Below are positions 28,178 to 37,272 of a stretch of DNA of 64,000 bases, piece after piece. This DNA is from Cyanobacteria bacterium M_surface_10_m2_119 (GTDB lineage: Bacteria; Cyanobacteriota; Cyanobacteriia; PCC-6307; Cyanobiaceae), in the NCBI GenBank assembly GCA_016882525.1, contig VGPU01000002.1:50552-114551 (forward strand). Reading direction: 5' to 3'. Position 1 is the stretch's first letter, and the number at the start of each line of letters is the position of its first letter. The position numbers were made by a program, and so were the translations under genes. Under the pieces are notes generated by a model. The model ran no database searches. It was not told the DNA's origin and saw only the letters and a program-made list of their open reading frames with translations.

Positions 28178-29830
28178 GTGGTTCAGGCTCCCACTCCCCT
28201 GCAGGCCGGCCGGCGGCGGGTGGCGGCGATTGATCTGGGAACCAACTCCATCCACCTGCTGATCGCCGAGGTGGACGAACAGCTGCGCACCTTCTCGGTG
28301 TTGCTGGCGGAGAAGGACACGACCCGCCTGGGGGAGCGGGATCCCGAGAGCGGCGACCTCAGCCCCGAGGCGATCGAGCGCGCCTTCCGCACCCTGCGCC
28401 ACGACTGCCAGCTGGCCCAGAGCTACGGCGTTGAACAGATCGTGACGGCCGCCACCAGCGCCGTGCGGGAGGCCCCCAACGGGCGGGAGTTCCTGCAGGC
28501 CCTCCAGGACCAGCTCGGCCTGGATGTGGACCTGGTGAGTGGACCGGAGGAGGCCCGTCTGATCTATCTGGGCGTGCTCTCGGGCATGGCCTTCGGAGAG
28601 CGCCCCCACATGATCATCGACATCGGCGGTGGCTCCACGGAGCTGGTGTTGGCCGATGGGTCCGATGCCCGCGCCCTCACCAGCACCCGGATCGGGGCGG
28701 TGCGCCTGCAGCGCGAGTTCTGCCAGGTCGACCCCCTGCCGCCGGAGCGGCGGGGCTTTCTGCAGGCCTACATCCAGGGGGCCCTGGATCCAGCGGTTGC
28801 CGAGCTCAAACGGGCGCTGCGGCCGGGGGAGACCCCCCAGCTGGTGGGCACCAGCGGCACGGCGATGGCCCTGGCGGCCCTGGCCGCCGCCGAAGAGGAG
28901 AGCACCCCCCTGAAGTTGCAGGGGTACCGGCTCAGCAAGGAGCGGATCGACCAGCTCCTGGCCCGGCTGCTGGCGATGACGCCGGAGCAGCGCCGGGCCC
29001 TGCCGCCGATCAACGATCGCCGGGCCGAAATCATCGTGCCGGGCGCCCTGATTCTCCAGACCGCCATGGCCATGCTCGGCGCTCGGGATCTGGTGGTGTG
29101 CGATCGGGCCCTGCGGGAAGGTCTGATCGTCGACTGGATGCTGCGCAACCAGCTGCTGGGGGATCGCTTCTCCTTCCAGAGCACCATCCGCGAGCGCACG
29201 GTGCTGCACCTGGCGCGGCGTTTCGGGGTCGATCTCGAGCGGGCCGACCGGGTGGCCTGCCATGCCCTCAGCCTCTACGACCAGACCCGCGGCCTGCTCC
29301 ACGACGATTCCGGCGAAGGACGGGCGCTCCTCTGGGCTGCCGCCCAGCTGCACACCTGCGGTCAGAGCATCAACATCTCCGCCTACCACAAGCACAGCTG
29401 GTACCTGATTCGCCATGGCGAACTGCTGGGCTACTCCCAGACCGAGCACCTGATGGTCGCCGCCATTGCCCGCTACCACCGCCGCAGTCTCCCCAAGAAA
29501 CGTCATGAGGCCTGGCAACTGATCACCGGTCGCGAGCAGCGCCGTACCGTGAGCGCCATGGCCCTGCTGCTGCGCCTGGCGGCCGCCCTCGATCGCCGCC
29601 CCGCTGCGGTGATCGAGGCCCTGCGGGTGCGGGCCCTGCCGCAAGCGGGAGGTCAGCCCATCGCCCACCGGGGGCTCGAGGTGGAGCTGGTGCCCGCCAC
29701 CGCCGCCCCCGGTGAGCCGCCCATCGACCTCAGCCTCGAGCGCTGGAGCCTGCGCTCCTGCCATGACGTGGTGGTGGAGAGCAGTGGTCTCAGCCTCAGG
29801 GTGCCGGAGCCTGCGGGACTGACGGCCTGA
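28178..29830 (+). CDS. ppx: Exopolyphosphatase, Ppx/GppA family
   Basis: Ppx releases phosphate from polyphosphate chains, and related GppA enzymes hydrolyse pppGpp. The 550-aa product has the ASKHA motifs AAIDLGTNSIHLLIAEV at the N-terminus and MIIDIGGGSTELVLADG near residue 145. A C-terminal HD-like helical domain follows (RVACHALSLYDQ, LWAAAQLHTCGQSINISAYHKHSWYLI). The ORF track extends it back to 26903 through ubiA and ldcA; GTG 28178 (VVQAPTPLQAGRRRVAAIDLG) fits the family length. Its 3' end overlaps the convergent RodZ-like gene by 35 bases. Confidence 0.93.
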   Translation: MVQAPTPLQAGRRRVAAIDLGTNSIHLLIAEVDEQLRTFSVLLAEKDTTRLGERDPESGDLSPEAIERAFRTLRHDCQLAQSYGVEQIVTAATSAVREAPNGREFLQALQDQLGLDVDLVSGPEEARLIYLGVLSGMAFGERPHMIIDIGGGSTELVLADGSDARALTSTRIGAVRLQREFCQVDPLPPERRGFLQAYIQGALDPAVAELKRALRPGETPQLVGTSGTAMALAALAAAEEESTPLKLQGYRLSKERIDQLLARLLAMTPEQRRALPPINDRRAEIIVPGALILQTAMAMLGARDLVVCDRALREGLIVDWMLRNQLLGDRFSFQSTIRERTVLHLARRFGVDLERADRVACHALSLYDQTRGLLHDDSGEGRALLWAAAQLHTCGQSINISAYHKHSWYLIRHGELLGYSQTEHLMVAAIARYHRRSLPKKRHEAWQLITGREQRRTVSAMALLLRLAAALDRRPAAVIEALRVRALPQAGGQPIAHRGLEVELVPATAAPGEPPIDLSLERWSLRSCHDVVVESSGLSLRVPEPAGLTA

Positions 29831-30641
29831 AGCTCCGCCAGCGCACCGCTTCGATCGGCCCCAGCACCTGCCCGCGTTGGCCGGGAGCACTGGCGGTGAC
29901 CAGATCGGGGCCTCCCGCCAGCACCCGCAATTCACGGTTGAGGGGGAAGCGTCGTTCTCCCTGCAGGGTGCCCCGGAACAGCACGTCGCCTTGCGCGCTG
30001 CGAACCTCCAGCCAGCTGGGCTGCAGGGCCCGCAGCACCAGCTCGGATCCCCCGCCTGTTGACGGGTTGCCGGTGGACGCCGCGTTTCCCTCCGCCGTTG
30101 GCGAGGGCTGGAGCAGTGGCGCGGTGGGCTGGAGGGGCGGCGACGTGAGGGTGTTGCCGAACCGCAGCAGCAGGCCGCCGCCAGCCAGGGCGAGGGCAGC
30201 CGCGGCTGCCAGCAGGAGCGGTCCCCGTCCTCGAGCTGTCGGTGCCGCCGCTGGTGGAGCTGGGGGCACGGAGATGGACGAGCCCGCTGCCGCTGGGGTT
30301 GACGTGGGGGGGGCTTGGGGCGGGCGGCTCGGCGAAGCCTGGAAGGCGGCGTTGCCGCGCAATGCAGAGATCTCGGCGTCGATGTTCACCCCCAGGCTTG
30401 CCGCCACGCGGCGGGCCTGCGCCACCACAAACACGGCTTCCGGGAGCTCTGCACGGTCGCCCTGTTCCAGCGCCCGCAGTTGCTCAGTGCCCATGCGCAG
30501 GCGCTCGGCCTGCTGCTCCCTGCTTAACCCCTGGGATTCACGCGCTTGCTCCAGCCGTTGGCCGAGACGTTGCAGTTCGGGGATCAGGTCGGCACTCACG
30601 GGCTGGGCGTTCAGGCTGGCGAGGCCGAAGCTGCTGTTCAT
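29796..30641 (-). CDS. RodZ-like helix-turn-helix membrane protein
   Basis: This is a 281-aa protein. A cytoplasmic HTH of the RodZ/Xre type is at residues about 25-80 (LGQRLEQARESQGLSREQQAERLRMGTEQLRALEQGD). A Pro/Ala-rich linker, one membrane helix (GPLLLAAAAALALAGGGLLLRFG) and a C-terminal periplasmic domain follow. The last (LVLRALQPSWLEVRSAQGDVLFRGTLQGERRFPLNRELRVLAGGPDLVTAS) matches the DUF4115 pattern. In rods RodZ links MreB to the wall; the role in small picocyanobacteria is not established. It overlaps ppx tail to tail by 35 bases. Confidence 0.85.
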   Translation of the reverse strand: MNSSFGLASLNAQPVSADLIPELQRLGQRLEQARESQGLSREQQAERLRMGTEQLRALEQGDRAELPEAVFVVAQARRVAASLGVNIDAEISALRGNAAFQASPSRPPQAPPTSTPAAAGSSISVPPAPPAAAPTARGRGPLLLAAAAALALAGGGLLLRFGNTLTSPPLQPTAPLLQPSPTAEGNAASTGNPSTGGGSELVLRALQPSWLEVRSAQGDVLFRGTLQGERRFPLNRELRVLAGGPDLVTASAPGQRGQVLGPIEAVRWRSFRPSVPQAPAP

Positions 30642-30786
30642 TGTGCCCCGAAACTGCTGATCTGCCCATGCAACGTATGCAGATCGACCAGTCTGGCCAG
30701 ATGAACTGGCTGAGCTGATTTGCGAACCACCCAGGGCTGGTGGCTGAAAGCGAAGAAGACAGACCTGAGTCTGAATCGAATCAAAG

Positions 30787-30858
<72 letters not shown>

Positions 30859-30980
30859 GTGTCGCCCGCTGCGCTGCCGCGGCTGACGTTCCACGAGCTT
30901 AATCCATCGCCTGTCCCCTCACCGCTGCTGGCGCCGGTGATCCGCCACGATGGGGGTGGTCCCTTAAGCAGTCCAACGCT

Positions 30981-32510
30981 GTGAGCACAGCCTCCCCCAC
31001 TGGTGCGGCCGTCGCCGTCCCCCCGGCGCAGGGGCCTCTGGACGTGCTGATTGTGGGTGGTGGGGTGTGCGGCAGCGCCCTGCTGTTTGAGCTGGCCCGC
31101 TACACGGATCTGGGCCGCATCGCCCTGGTGGAGCGCTACGACCAGTTGGCACGGGTGAACTCGAAGGCCACCAACAACAGCCAGACGATCCACTGCGGCG
31201 ATATCGAGACCAACTACACGCTCGAGAAGGCCGTCAAGGTGAAGCGCACGGCCGAGATGATCGTGCATTACGCCGAGCTGCTGGAGCCGGCGGAGCGGGA
31301 GCGGTGTGTGTTCCGCACCCCGAAGATGGTGCTGGCGGTGGGCGAGCAGGAGTGCGCCTTCCTGAGGGAGCGCTTCGCGGGCTTCTCGCCCCACTTCCCG
31401 GCGATGGAGTTGCTGGAAAAGGAGCAGATCGCCGAGTGGGAGCCGAACGTGGCCCTGGTCGATGGTCGGCTGCGGTCCGAGGAGCTGGTGGCCATCGGCA
31501 TCCGCAGCACCTACACCGCCGTCGACTACGAGGAGCTGGCCGAATCGTTTGTGGCGCAGGCCCGCGCGGCGATCGACGAAAGCCAGGGAAGTGCAGATGA
31601 GGGCCAGTCCCCTCGCCGGCTCGATCTGCTGATGGGTACCAGCGTGCAGCAGATCATCCCGGAGGGGGAGCTGTTCCGGGTGCGGCTGGCCCCCACCTCC
31701 GGTTGCAGTGCCGGTCTGGCCGCCGATGGCACGGCGGTGGCACCCACCGAGGTGCTGGCGCGCCACGTGGTGGTGAACGCCGGTGCCCACAGCCTGCTGA
31801 TGGCCCAGCAGATGGGTTTTGGTCTGGAGTACTCCTGCCTGCCGGTGGCCGGCAGCTTCTACTTCACGCCGGATCTGCTGAAGGGCAAGGTCTACACCGT
31901 GCAGAACGACAAGCTGCCCTTCGCCGCCATCCACGGCGATCCCGATGTGCGTGCTCCGGGGAAGACCCGCTTCGGCCCCACGGCCCTGCTGCTGCCGTTG
32001 CTGGAGCGCTACAAGCCGGCCTCCTTCTGGGAGTTCCTCAAGGTGCTGCGGCTGGATTGGGCGGTGCTGGCGGTGTTTTGGCAGCTCTTCCGCATTGCCG
32101 ACATCCGCAACTACATCTTCAAGAACCTGCTGTTTGAAGTGCCCTGGCTCAGGCGGCGCCTGTTTCTGGCCGATGCCCGCAAGATCGTGCCGGGGATGCG
32201 GCTTGACGATCTGCGCTTTGCCGAGGGCTACGGCGGCGTGCGCCCCCAGTTGATCGACAAGGTGAACCGCAAGCTGATGCTCGGGGAGGCCAGCATCCCG
32301 GCCCTGCCGGGGCTCGTGTTCAATGTGACCCCCTCCCCCGGGGGCACCTGCTGCCTGGGCAATGCCGCCCGCGATCTCGAGGCGATCGCCCAGCGCCTGG
32401 GGTGCGCCTTTGATCGCCAGCGACTGGCGCGGGAGCTCTATGGCACCGGAGAGGAGGCCGGCTCCGGCGCCACGGCCTCGCCTCAGGCCACCGCCGCGCC
32501 CGTCGGCTGA
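30981..32510 (+). CDS. Malate:quinone oxidoreductase-like FAD-dependent enzyme
   Basis: This 509-aa flavoprotein probably oxidises malate (or a related hydroxy acid) and passes electrons to the quinone pool at the membrane surface. The FAD-binding motif is VLIVGGGVCGSALLFELARY near residue 24. The stretch NNSQTIHCGDIETNYTLEKA is like that of the Helicobacter/Campylobacter Mqo type rather than the E. coli type. The C-terminus has FNVTPSPGGTCCLGNA. It has no membrane helices, as expected for a peripheral enzyme. The substrate is inferred. It converges on cobM, overlapping its 3' end by 28 bases. Confidence 0.8.
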   Translation: MSTASPTGAAVAVPPAQGPLDVLIVGGGVCGSALLFELARYTDLGRIALVERYDQLARVNSKATNNSQTIHCGDIETNYTLEKAVKVKRTAEMIVHYAELLEPAERERCVFRTPKMVLAVGEQECAFLRERFAGFSPHFPAMELLEKEQIAEWEPNVALVDGRLRSEELVAIGIRSTYTAVDYEELAESFVAQARAAIDESQGSADEGQSPRRLDLLMGTSVQQIIPEGELFRVRLAPTSGCSAGLAADGTAVAPTEVLARHVVVNAGAHSLLMAQQMGFGLEYSCLPVAGSFYFTPDLLKGKVYTVQNDKLPFAAIHGDPDVRAPGKTRFGPTALLLPLLERYKPASFWEFLKVLRLDWAVLAVFWQLFRIADIRNYIFKNLLFEVPWLRRRLFLADARKIVPGMRLDDLRFAEGYGGVRPQLIDKVNRKLMLGEASIPALPGLVFNVTPSPGGTCCLGNAARDLEAIAQRLGCAFDRQRLARELYGTGEEAGSGATASPQATAAPVG

Positions 32511-33340
32511 GGGCCGTCCTCTGGAGCCCCAACGCGGAACAGGTGCTGGTGGCTGGCGGAATAGAGCTTGGATCGGGCCTGAGCGGGCCCGGCCAGGGCT
32601 GGGCTCACCACATAGAGGGTGGTGCGGATCAGCTTGCGCTCCCGGCTCACCTGGGCCATCTGGCTCAGGGGCACCACGGTGAGCCATTGATCCGGCCAGC
32701 TCACCCGGTAGCCGATCGCCACTGGAGTGTCGGCGGGGTAGTGGCGCAGCAGCTCGGCCTGAACCTCCTCCACGTGGCGGGCGGAGAGGTAGAGGCAGAG
32801 GGAGGCCCGCAGGGCGGCGAGCCGCTCCAGGGATTCGGTTTCCGGTACACCGGTGCGGCCACCGGTGCGGCTGAGCACGATCGTCTGCACCAGCCCGGGG
32901 ATGGTGAGCTCGGCGTTGAGGGCGGCGGCGGTGGCCTGGTAGGCGCTGATGCCCGGCACCACCTCCACCTCGATGCCGGCATCGGCCAGGCGGCAGATCT
33001 GCTCGGCCAGGGCGCCATAGAGGCAGGGGTCGCCGTCATGCAGACGCACCACCCGCTGGCCGGCGGTTGCCCGCTCGAGGATGACCTCGAGGACCGCTTC
33101 CAGGATGAGGGTGCTCGTGCGGATCTGCTCGCAGGTGGCCGGGGCCAGGGCGGCGATCTGGGGATTCACCAGCGAATCGGTCCACACCAGCACCTCTGCC
33201 TCGCCAATCAGCCGGGCCGCGCGCAGGGTGAGCAGGTCGGGGGCGCCGGGGCCCGCTCCCACGATCGCGACGCTTCCGCGCGACGGGGCTGTGCTCCCCT
33301 CCCCGGGCGGTGGCGTTGGGGTGGAATTGAGCGGGTTCAA
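32483..33340 (-). CDS. cobM: Precorrin-4 C11-methyltransferase
   Basis: CobM methylates C11 of precorrin-4 with S-adenosylmethionine in corrin ring synthesis. The 285-aa product has [60 protein letters not shown] and [15 protein letters not shown]. The TTG at 33340 overlaps the lgt stop (TTGA) and gives [19 protein letters not shown] codons near 33390 inside lgt are alternatives. Coupling to lgt is shown by the overlap. Together with cobT it indicates de novo cobamide synthesis. Confidence 0.92.
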   Translation of the reverse strand: MNPLNSTPTPPPGEGSTAPSRGSVAIVGAGPGAPDLLTLRAARLIGEAEVLVWTDSLVNPQIAALAPATCEQIRTSTLILEAVLEVILERATAGQRVVRLHDGDPCLYGALAEQICRLADAGIEVEVVPGISAYQATAAALNAELTIPGLVQTIVLSRTGGRTGVPETESLERLAALRASLCLYLSARHVEEVQAELLRHYPADTPVAIGYRVSWPDQWLTVVPLSQMAQVSRERKLIRTTLYVVSPALAGPAQARSKLYSASHQHLFRVGAPEDGPQPTGAAVA

Positions 33341-34227
33341 CGGCTCACTCCAGCGGGATCGGGCAGCTGGCGCTGCCGGCCATAGAGCCACCACAGGCCG
33401 AGCCCGCCGAGGACGATCAGCAGCAGGCTCACCAGCTGGGCCATGCGAATGCCGCCTTCGCAGAAGGGGGGCTGGGAGAACAGGCAGAGGGGGTCGATCC
33501 GCAGGCCCTCGATCCAGACGCGGCCACTGCTGTAGGCCATCAGATAGATGCAGCTGAGGGCCCCGGCCGGGAGCCGGATCCTTCCGCGCGAGCCCGCCCG
33601 GAACAGCAGCAGCAGCAGGGCACACACCCCGAGGTTCCAGATCGACTCGTAGAGGAAGGTGGGATGGAAGTAGAGCTGCTCCAGGAATTCAGGGGGGCGG
33701 TTGGCTGCGGGGATCTGCAGCTTCCAGGGGAGCTGGGTGGGCAGCCCGAAGGCCTCGGAGTTGAAGAAGTTGCCCCAGCGGCCGATGGCCTGACCCAGGG
33801 CCACGGCAGGCACCAGCACATCCAGCAGCGACCAGAACGGCAGGCGCCGCCAGCGGCAGTAGAGGACCGTGGTGAGCACCCCGCCGATCAGGGCCCCGTG
33901 AATGGCGATGCCACCGCGCCAGATCGCCAGAGCATCACTGGGGTTGGCGGCGTATTGGCGCCATTCCAGGGCCACGTAATACAGCCGGGCTCCGATCACC
34001 GAACCGAGTACCAGCAGGGGCAACAGGTCGGCGATCAGGGCTGGGTCGATGCCGCGGCTCTTGCCCAGGCGGGTGGCCAGGGCCAGCCCCACGAGCACCG
34101 CCAGGGCGATCAGCAGCCCGTACCAACGCAAGGAAACAGGGCCCAGCTGGAAAACCAGGGGCCCTGGAGAGGTGAAGGCGGAGAGCAGCGGCAAACCGTT
34201 GAGAGCAGTCAAGGGGATTGTGGCCAC
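33337..34227 (-). CDS. lgt: Prolipoprotein diacylglyceryl transferase
   Basis: Lgt attaches diacylglycerol from phosphatidylglycerol to the lipobox cysteine of prelipoproteins in the cytoplasmic membrane. The 296-aa product has seven membrane segments and the family signature [16 protein letters not shown]. The essential loop sequences [13 protein letters not shown] and ESIWNLGV are also present. Several lipoprotein candidates in this window (5785, 8153, 52174) would be its substrates. cobM starts inside its stop codon. It is 70 bases downstream of petA on the same strand. Confidence 0.95.
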   Translation of the reverse strand: MATIPLTALNGLPLLSAFTSPGPLVFQLGPVSLRWYGLLIALAVLVGLALATRLGKSRGIDPALIADLLPLLVLGSVIGARLYYVALEWRQYAANPSDALAIWRGGIAIHGALIGGVLTTVLYCRWRRLPFWSLLDVLVPAVALGQAIGRWGNFFNSEAFGLPTQLPWKLQIPAANRPPEFLEQLYFHPTFLYESIWNLGVCALLLLLFRAGSRGRIRLPAGALSCIYLMAYSSGRVWIEGLRIDPLCLFSQPPFCEGGIRMAQLVSLLLIVLGGLGLWWLYGRQRQLPDPAGVSR

Positions 34228-34297
34228 GGCTGGCCTGGGGAGACCGCTGGTCGCAAGGACACCAACAATCCCACCCTGGCGAGGGAGCCTGAAGCGT

Positions 34298-35248
34298 TCA
34301 GACCAGCCCTTCGGCGGCCTGCACCTTCTCGACCTGGCGCTTCTTCAGGACCAGCATGATCTGGGCCAGGGCGATGGCGGCGAAGAAAGCGAGCAGGCCG
34401 TAGATGCGAACGGGGTTCTGCAGCACGATCTCAGCATCGATCTGCCCAAAGCCACCCACGTTCGGGTCGTTGGTGAGGGCAGCGCCGGCGGCCACCGCAT
34501 CACCCACGGCCACCGTCACGGTCGGGCCGGCGGGCACCGACTCGCTCACCTTGTTGCCGTCCTCGGTGGTGATCTCCACCACGGTGGCACCTGCATCAGC
34601 CGGGGTGATGGCCGAAACCGTGCCGGCGGCGGGGGCGGTGAACACACCGTTGTTGCTCTTTTCACCGGTGGGGTACACCTGGCCCCGGCCCCGGTTGCCA
34701 CCCACGTGCAGCTGGAACTTGCCGAAATGGATGGAGCTGTCGGTCGCCGGATCGGGGGAGAGCACCGGGAAGACGATCTCCTGGTGTTGGTCACCAGGAA
34801 TGGGGCCCACCAGCAGGATGTTGGGCTGGTCGTCGGAGTACTGGCTGTAGAAGATGCCGGCGGTCTCCTCCTTGAGCTCGTCGCTCAGCCGGTCCTGGGG
34901 AGCGAGGGTGAAGCCCTCGGGGAGCATGACCACCGCACCCACGTTCAGGCCGGTGGGGCTGCCGTCACCCGCCACCTGCTGCACCGAGGTGTCGTAAGGA
35001 ATTTCCACCACGGCCTTGAAGACCGTGTCGGGGAAGATGGCCTGGGGCACTTCCACCCGGGTGGCTTTCTTGGCCAGGTGGCAGTTGGCGCAGACGATCT
35101 TGCCGGTGGCCTCGCGGGGGCTGGCGTAGTTCTGCTGCGCCCAGAAGGGATAGGCCCAGCTGGGGCTGGCCGCGCCGAGAACGACGGCCAGGGCCAGGCT
35201 GGTGCCGATCAGGGAGCCAAGCAGGGAGGAGAGGGAGCGGCGCATCAC
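34298..35248 (-). CDS. petA: Cytochrome f
   Basis: PetA is the c-type heme subunit of cytochrome b6f that reduces plastocyanin or cytochrome c6 in the lumen. The 316-aa precursor has a signal peptide ending SPSWA before YPFWAQQNY, where the N-terminal Tyr becomes a heme ligand. The heme motif is CANCH. A C-terminal anchor helix ([27 protein letters not shown]) fixes it in the thylakoid. It starts at GTG 35248 or ATG 35245. petC lies 40 bases upstream, giving the usual petC-petA operon. Confidence 0.97.
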   Translation of the reverse strand: MMRRSLSSLLGSLIGTSLALAVVLGAASPSWAYPFWAQQNYASPREATGKIVCANCHLAKKATRVEVPQAIFPDTVFKAVVEIPYDTSVQQVAGDGSPTGLNVGAVVMLPEGFTLAPQDRLSDELKEETAGIFYSQYSDDQPNILLVGPIPGDQHQEIVFPVLSPDPATDSSIHFGKFQLHVGGNRGRGQVYPTGEKSNNGVFTAPAAGTVSAITPADAGATVVEITTEDGNKVSESVPAGPTVTVAVGDAVAAGAALTNDPNVGGFGQIDAEIVLQNPVRIYGLLAFFAAIALAQIMLVLKKRQVEKVQAAEGLV

Positions 35249-35288
35249 GGGCGGGAACGGGTCGACGGGAAAGGCAGGAGCTGTCGGA

Positions 35289-35834
35289 TCAGGCCCACCA
35301 GGGCTTGTCGCCGGTGCGGAAGTCGGTCTCGGTCCACTGGCTCACGAACACGTTGTCGTTTTCCACGGACACATGGGCCAGGGCCAGGGACAGGGGAGCC
35401 GGGCCGCGCACCACCTTGCCGGTGGCGTCGTACTGGGAGCCGTGGCAGGGGCACATGAACTTGTTCGACGCCGCGTTCCAGGGCACCACGCAGCCCAGGT
35501 GGGTGCAGATCGCATTGATGCCGTAGCTGCCGATGGCGTCCTCGCCCTCCACGATCAGGTAGGTGGGATCGCCCTTCAGGCCCTGCACCAGGCTGCGGTC
35601 GCCCTCGCGGTGGGTTGCCAGCCAGCCGCTGGCGGTCACGGCGTTGCCGAGCTCGTCCTTGGCGGTGGTGCCGCCGCCGGAGCCGGCTGCCTTGGGCGGA
35701 ATGAAGTAGTTCACCACCGGGTAGAGGGCGCCGAGGGCAACGCCGGTCACCGACCCGAAGGTGAGCAGATTCATGAACTGCCGACGACCCATTCCGGGCA
35801 CATCACCACTCGCGCTGGCTGGGATCTGGGTCAT
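35289..35834 (-). CDS. petC: Rieske iron-sulfur protein of cytochrome b6f
   Basis: PetC carries the 2Fe-2S cluster that takes electrons from plastoquinol. The 181-aa product has [23 protein letters not shown], an uncleaved twin-arginine-type signal anchor, so export depends on Tat (tatC lies 1.4 kb away). The cluster motifs are CTHLGC and CPCHGSQYD. The ATG at 35834 gives [20 protein letters not shown], the usual start; the ORF-track start at 35927 is in non-coding sequence. It is followed by petA in one operon. Confidence 0.97.
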   Translation of the reverse strand: MTQIPASASGDVPGMGRRQFMNLLTFGSVTGVALGALYPVVNYFIPPKAAGSGGGTTAKDELGNAVTASGWLATHREGDRSLVQGLKGDPTYLIVEGEDAIGSYGINAICTHLGCVVPWNAASNKFMCPCHGSQYDATGKVVRGPAPLSLALAHVSVENDNVFVSQWTETDFRTGDKPWWA

Positions 35835-36071
35835 GTACGACGTGCCGGTGTAGCCGGTGCAACGTGGCGGCCACATTAAGGCCTGCCCCACCCGCTCCGA
35901 CAGCTGGGCCGGGGCTCCCCAGGCCACTGCAACAAGCTGTTGTGCTCCAGACTGACGACCTGCGCTGGGCTCGATTTGCTGCTAGGTCCGGTCCCCACCC
36001 CAGGATCCTGATCCGCAGTCCGGCCTACCCCCGCCACCCATCCCAGTGCCCCCTGTCGGCTGCACGACTCC

Positions 36072-36422
36072 GTGGACCCTGACCTTCTCCACCAGCCACC
36101 TCCGGCTCCTCTCAGTGGCGCCGAGATCCAGGCCCTGCTGCAGCGCCGCTGGCAGGCCTCCTATGACCTGCATCTGGTGCAGCGCCGCGGACGGCTCTAC
36201 CTGCAGGTGATGTGGGCCTATCTGGAGCAGCAGTCCTTTCCCCTCACCGCCGAGGGTTACCAGGCCAAGCTCGAGGAGGTGGCCGGCCTGCTCAACGGCA
36301 TGGGGGTTGCCACCCAGGTGCGCCACTGGCTGGAGACCACAGCAGACAAACCGCGCCTCGGCCGCGCCATGGGACTACCCCTCGAGATCCCCCCGGATCG
36401 GCTTGGTGAGTACATCCTCTGA
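36072..36422 (+). CDS. DUF3067 family protein
   Basis: This 116-aa soluble protein belongs to DUF3067, a family known from cyanobacteria and plastids, with unclear function. Recognisable parts are EIQALLQRRWQASYDLHLVQRRGRLYLQVMWAYLEQQSFPL, EGYQAKLEEVAGLLNGMGVATQVRHWL and the C-terminal GRAMGLPLEIPPDRLGEYIL. The start is GTG at 36072. It is divergent from petC and convergent with tatC. Proximity to pet and tat genes is suggestive of a thylakoid role, but nothing in the sequence proves it. Confidence 0.8.
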   Translation: MDPDLLHQPPPAPLSGAEIQALLQRRWQASYDLHLVQRRGRLYLQVMWAYLEQQSFPLTAEGYQAKLEEVAGLLNGMGVATQVRHWLETTADKPRLGRAMGLPLEIPPDRLGEYIL

Positions 36423-36471
36423 GCTGGTCCGCGCAAGGGTGCGTGTGACCCGAGGCGCCTCCTGATCGGTC

Positions 36472-37272
36472 TCAGGACGCTTCGGCACCCGTGGCAGGTC
36501 GCAGTTGCTCCGTGAGCGCCACCAGGCCCACGCCCACCAGATAGAGGGCGGTGATCGCCCCGCCGAGCAGCAGCATCGTCACCGGATCGGTGGAAGGGGT
36601 GAGCACCGCCCCGGCGATCGCGGCCGTGAGCAGCACCCAGCGCCAGGCCGAGAGCATCGTGCGGGCCCGGATCAGCCCAAGGGCCCCCAGGATCAGCTGC
36701 AGCACCGGCAGCTGGAAAGCCAGGGCTGTGGCCACCATCAGCAGCAACACGAAGTCGAGATAGCGCTCGATCGACCAGCTCGGCTCCACCACGTCGGCCC
36801 CGTAGCTGACCAGAAAGCGCAGGGCGGCCGGCACGAGGGCCCACCAGGCAAAGGCCAGGCCGGCGGCGAAGAGCACGGCAGATCCCGCCACTGCAGGCGC
36901 CACCAGCCGGCGCTCCCGGCGGCTGAGGCCAGGGAGCACGAAGGCCAGGATTTCGTAGAGCACCCAGGGCAGGGCCAGGCTGAGGCCGGCGTAGCCAGCC
37001 ACCTTCAGGGACACGAACAGAAACTCGCCGGGCGCCAGCTGCAGAAAGCGGATCCCATCGGCGGGCATCTCCAGCAGGCGCACCAGAGGTTTCACCACCA
37101 CCAGGCAGCCGGCGGCGGAGATCACCACCACCAGCAGGCTGCGCAGGATGCGCCGGCGCAGCTCCTCGAGGTGATCGACCAGGCTCATCTCCACCTCGCC
37201 GGGGAAGGCATCCGGATCCGGCTTCGGGGCGATGCGGATCGGCGGCGGCGGTTCCGGGAGAGAGGTGCTCAT
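36472..37272 (-). CDS. tatC: Twin-arginine translocase subunit TatC
   Basis: TatC binds twin-arginine signals and forms the core of the Tat translocon that exports folded proteins such as PetC. The 266-aa product has six membrane helices and the N-terminal signature MSLVDHLEELRRRI with the conserved Glu. An N-terminal extension of about 30 residues is Pro-rich (LPEPPPPIRIAPKPDPDAFPG). Its ATG overlaps the NFACT gene stop by four bases. No tatA is in the window. Confidence 0.95.
   Translation of the reverse strand: MSTSLPEPPPPIRIAPKPDPDAFPGEVEMSLVDHLEELRRRILRSLLVVVISAAGCLVVVKPLVRLLEMPADGIRFLQLAPGEFLFVSLKVAGYAGLSLALPWVLYEILAFVLPGLSRRERRLVAPAVAGSAVLFAAGLAFAWWALVPAALRFLVSYGADVVEPSWSIERYLDFVLLLMVATALAFQLPVLQLILGALGLIRARTMLSAWRWVLLTAAIAGAVLTPSTDPVTMLLLGGAITALYLVGVGLVALTEQLRPATGAEAS

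Noticed and set aside
28127-29935. 602-codon frame antisense to ppx
   Set aside because: It shadows ppx and has only low-complexity Gly/Gln/His composition.
34049-35458. 469-codon frame antisense to petA
   Set aside because: It is a shadow of petA; repeats of Gly/His reflect codon bias.
35864-36082. 72-codon ORF in the petC upstream region
   Set aside because: Composition is Pro/Arg-rich without structure; it overlaps the DUF3067 start and likely promoter sequence.
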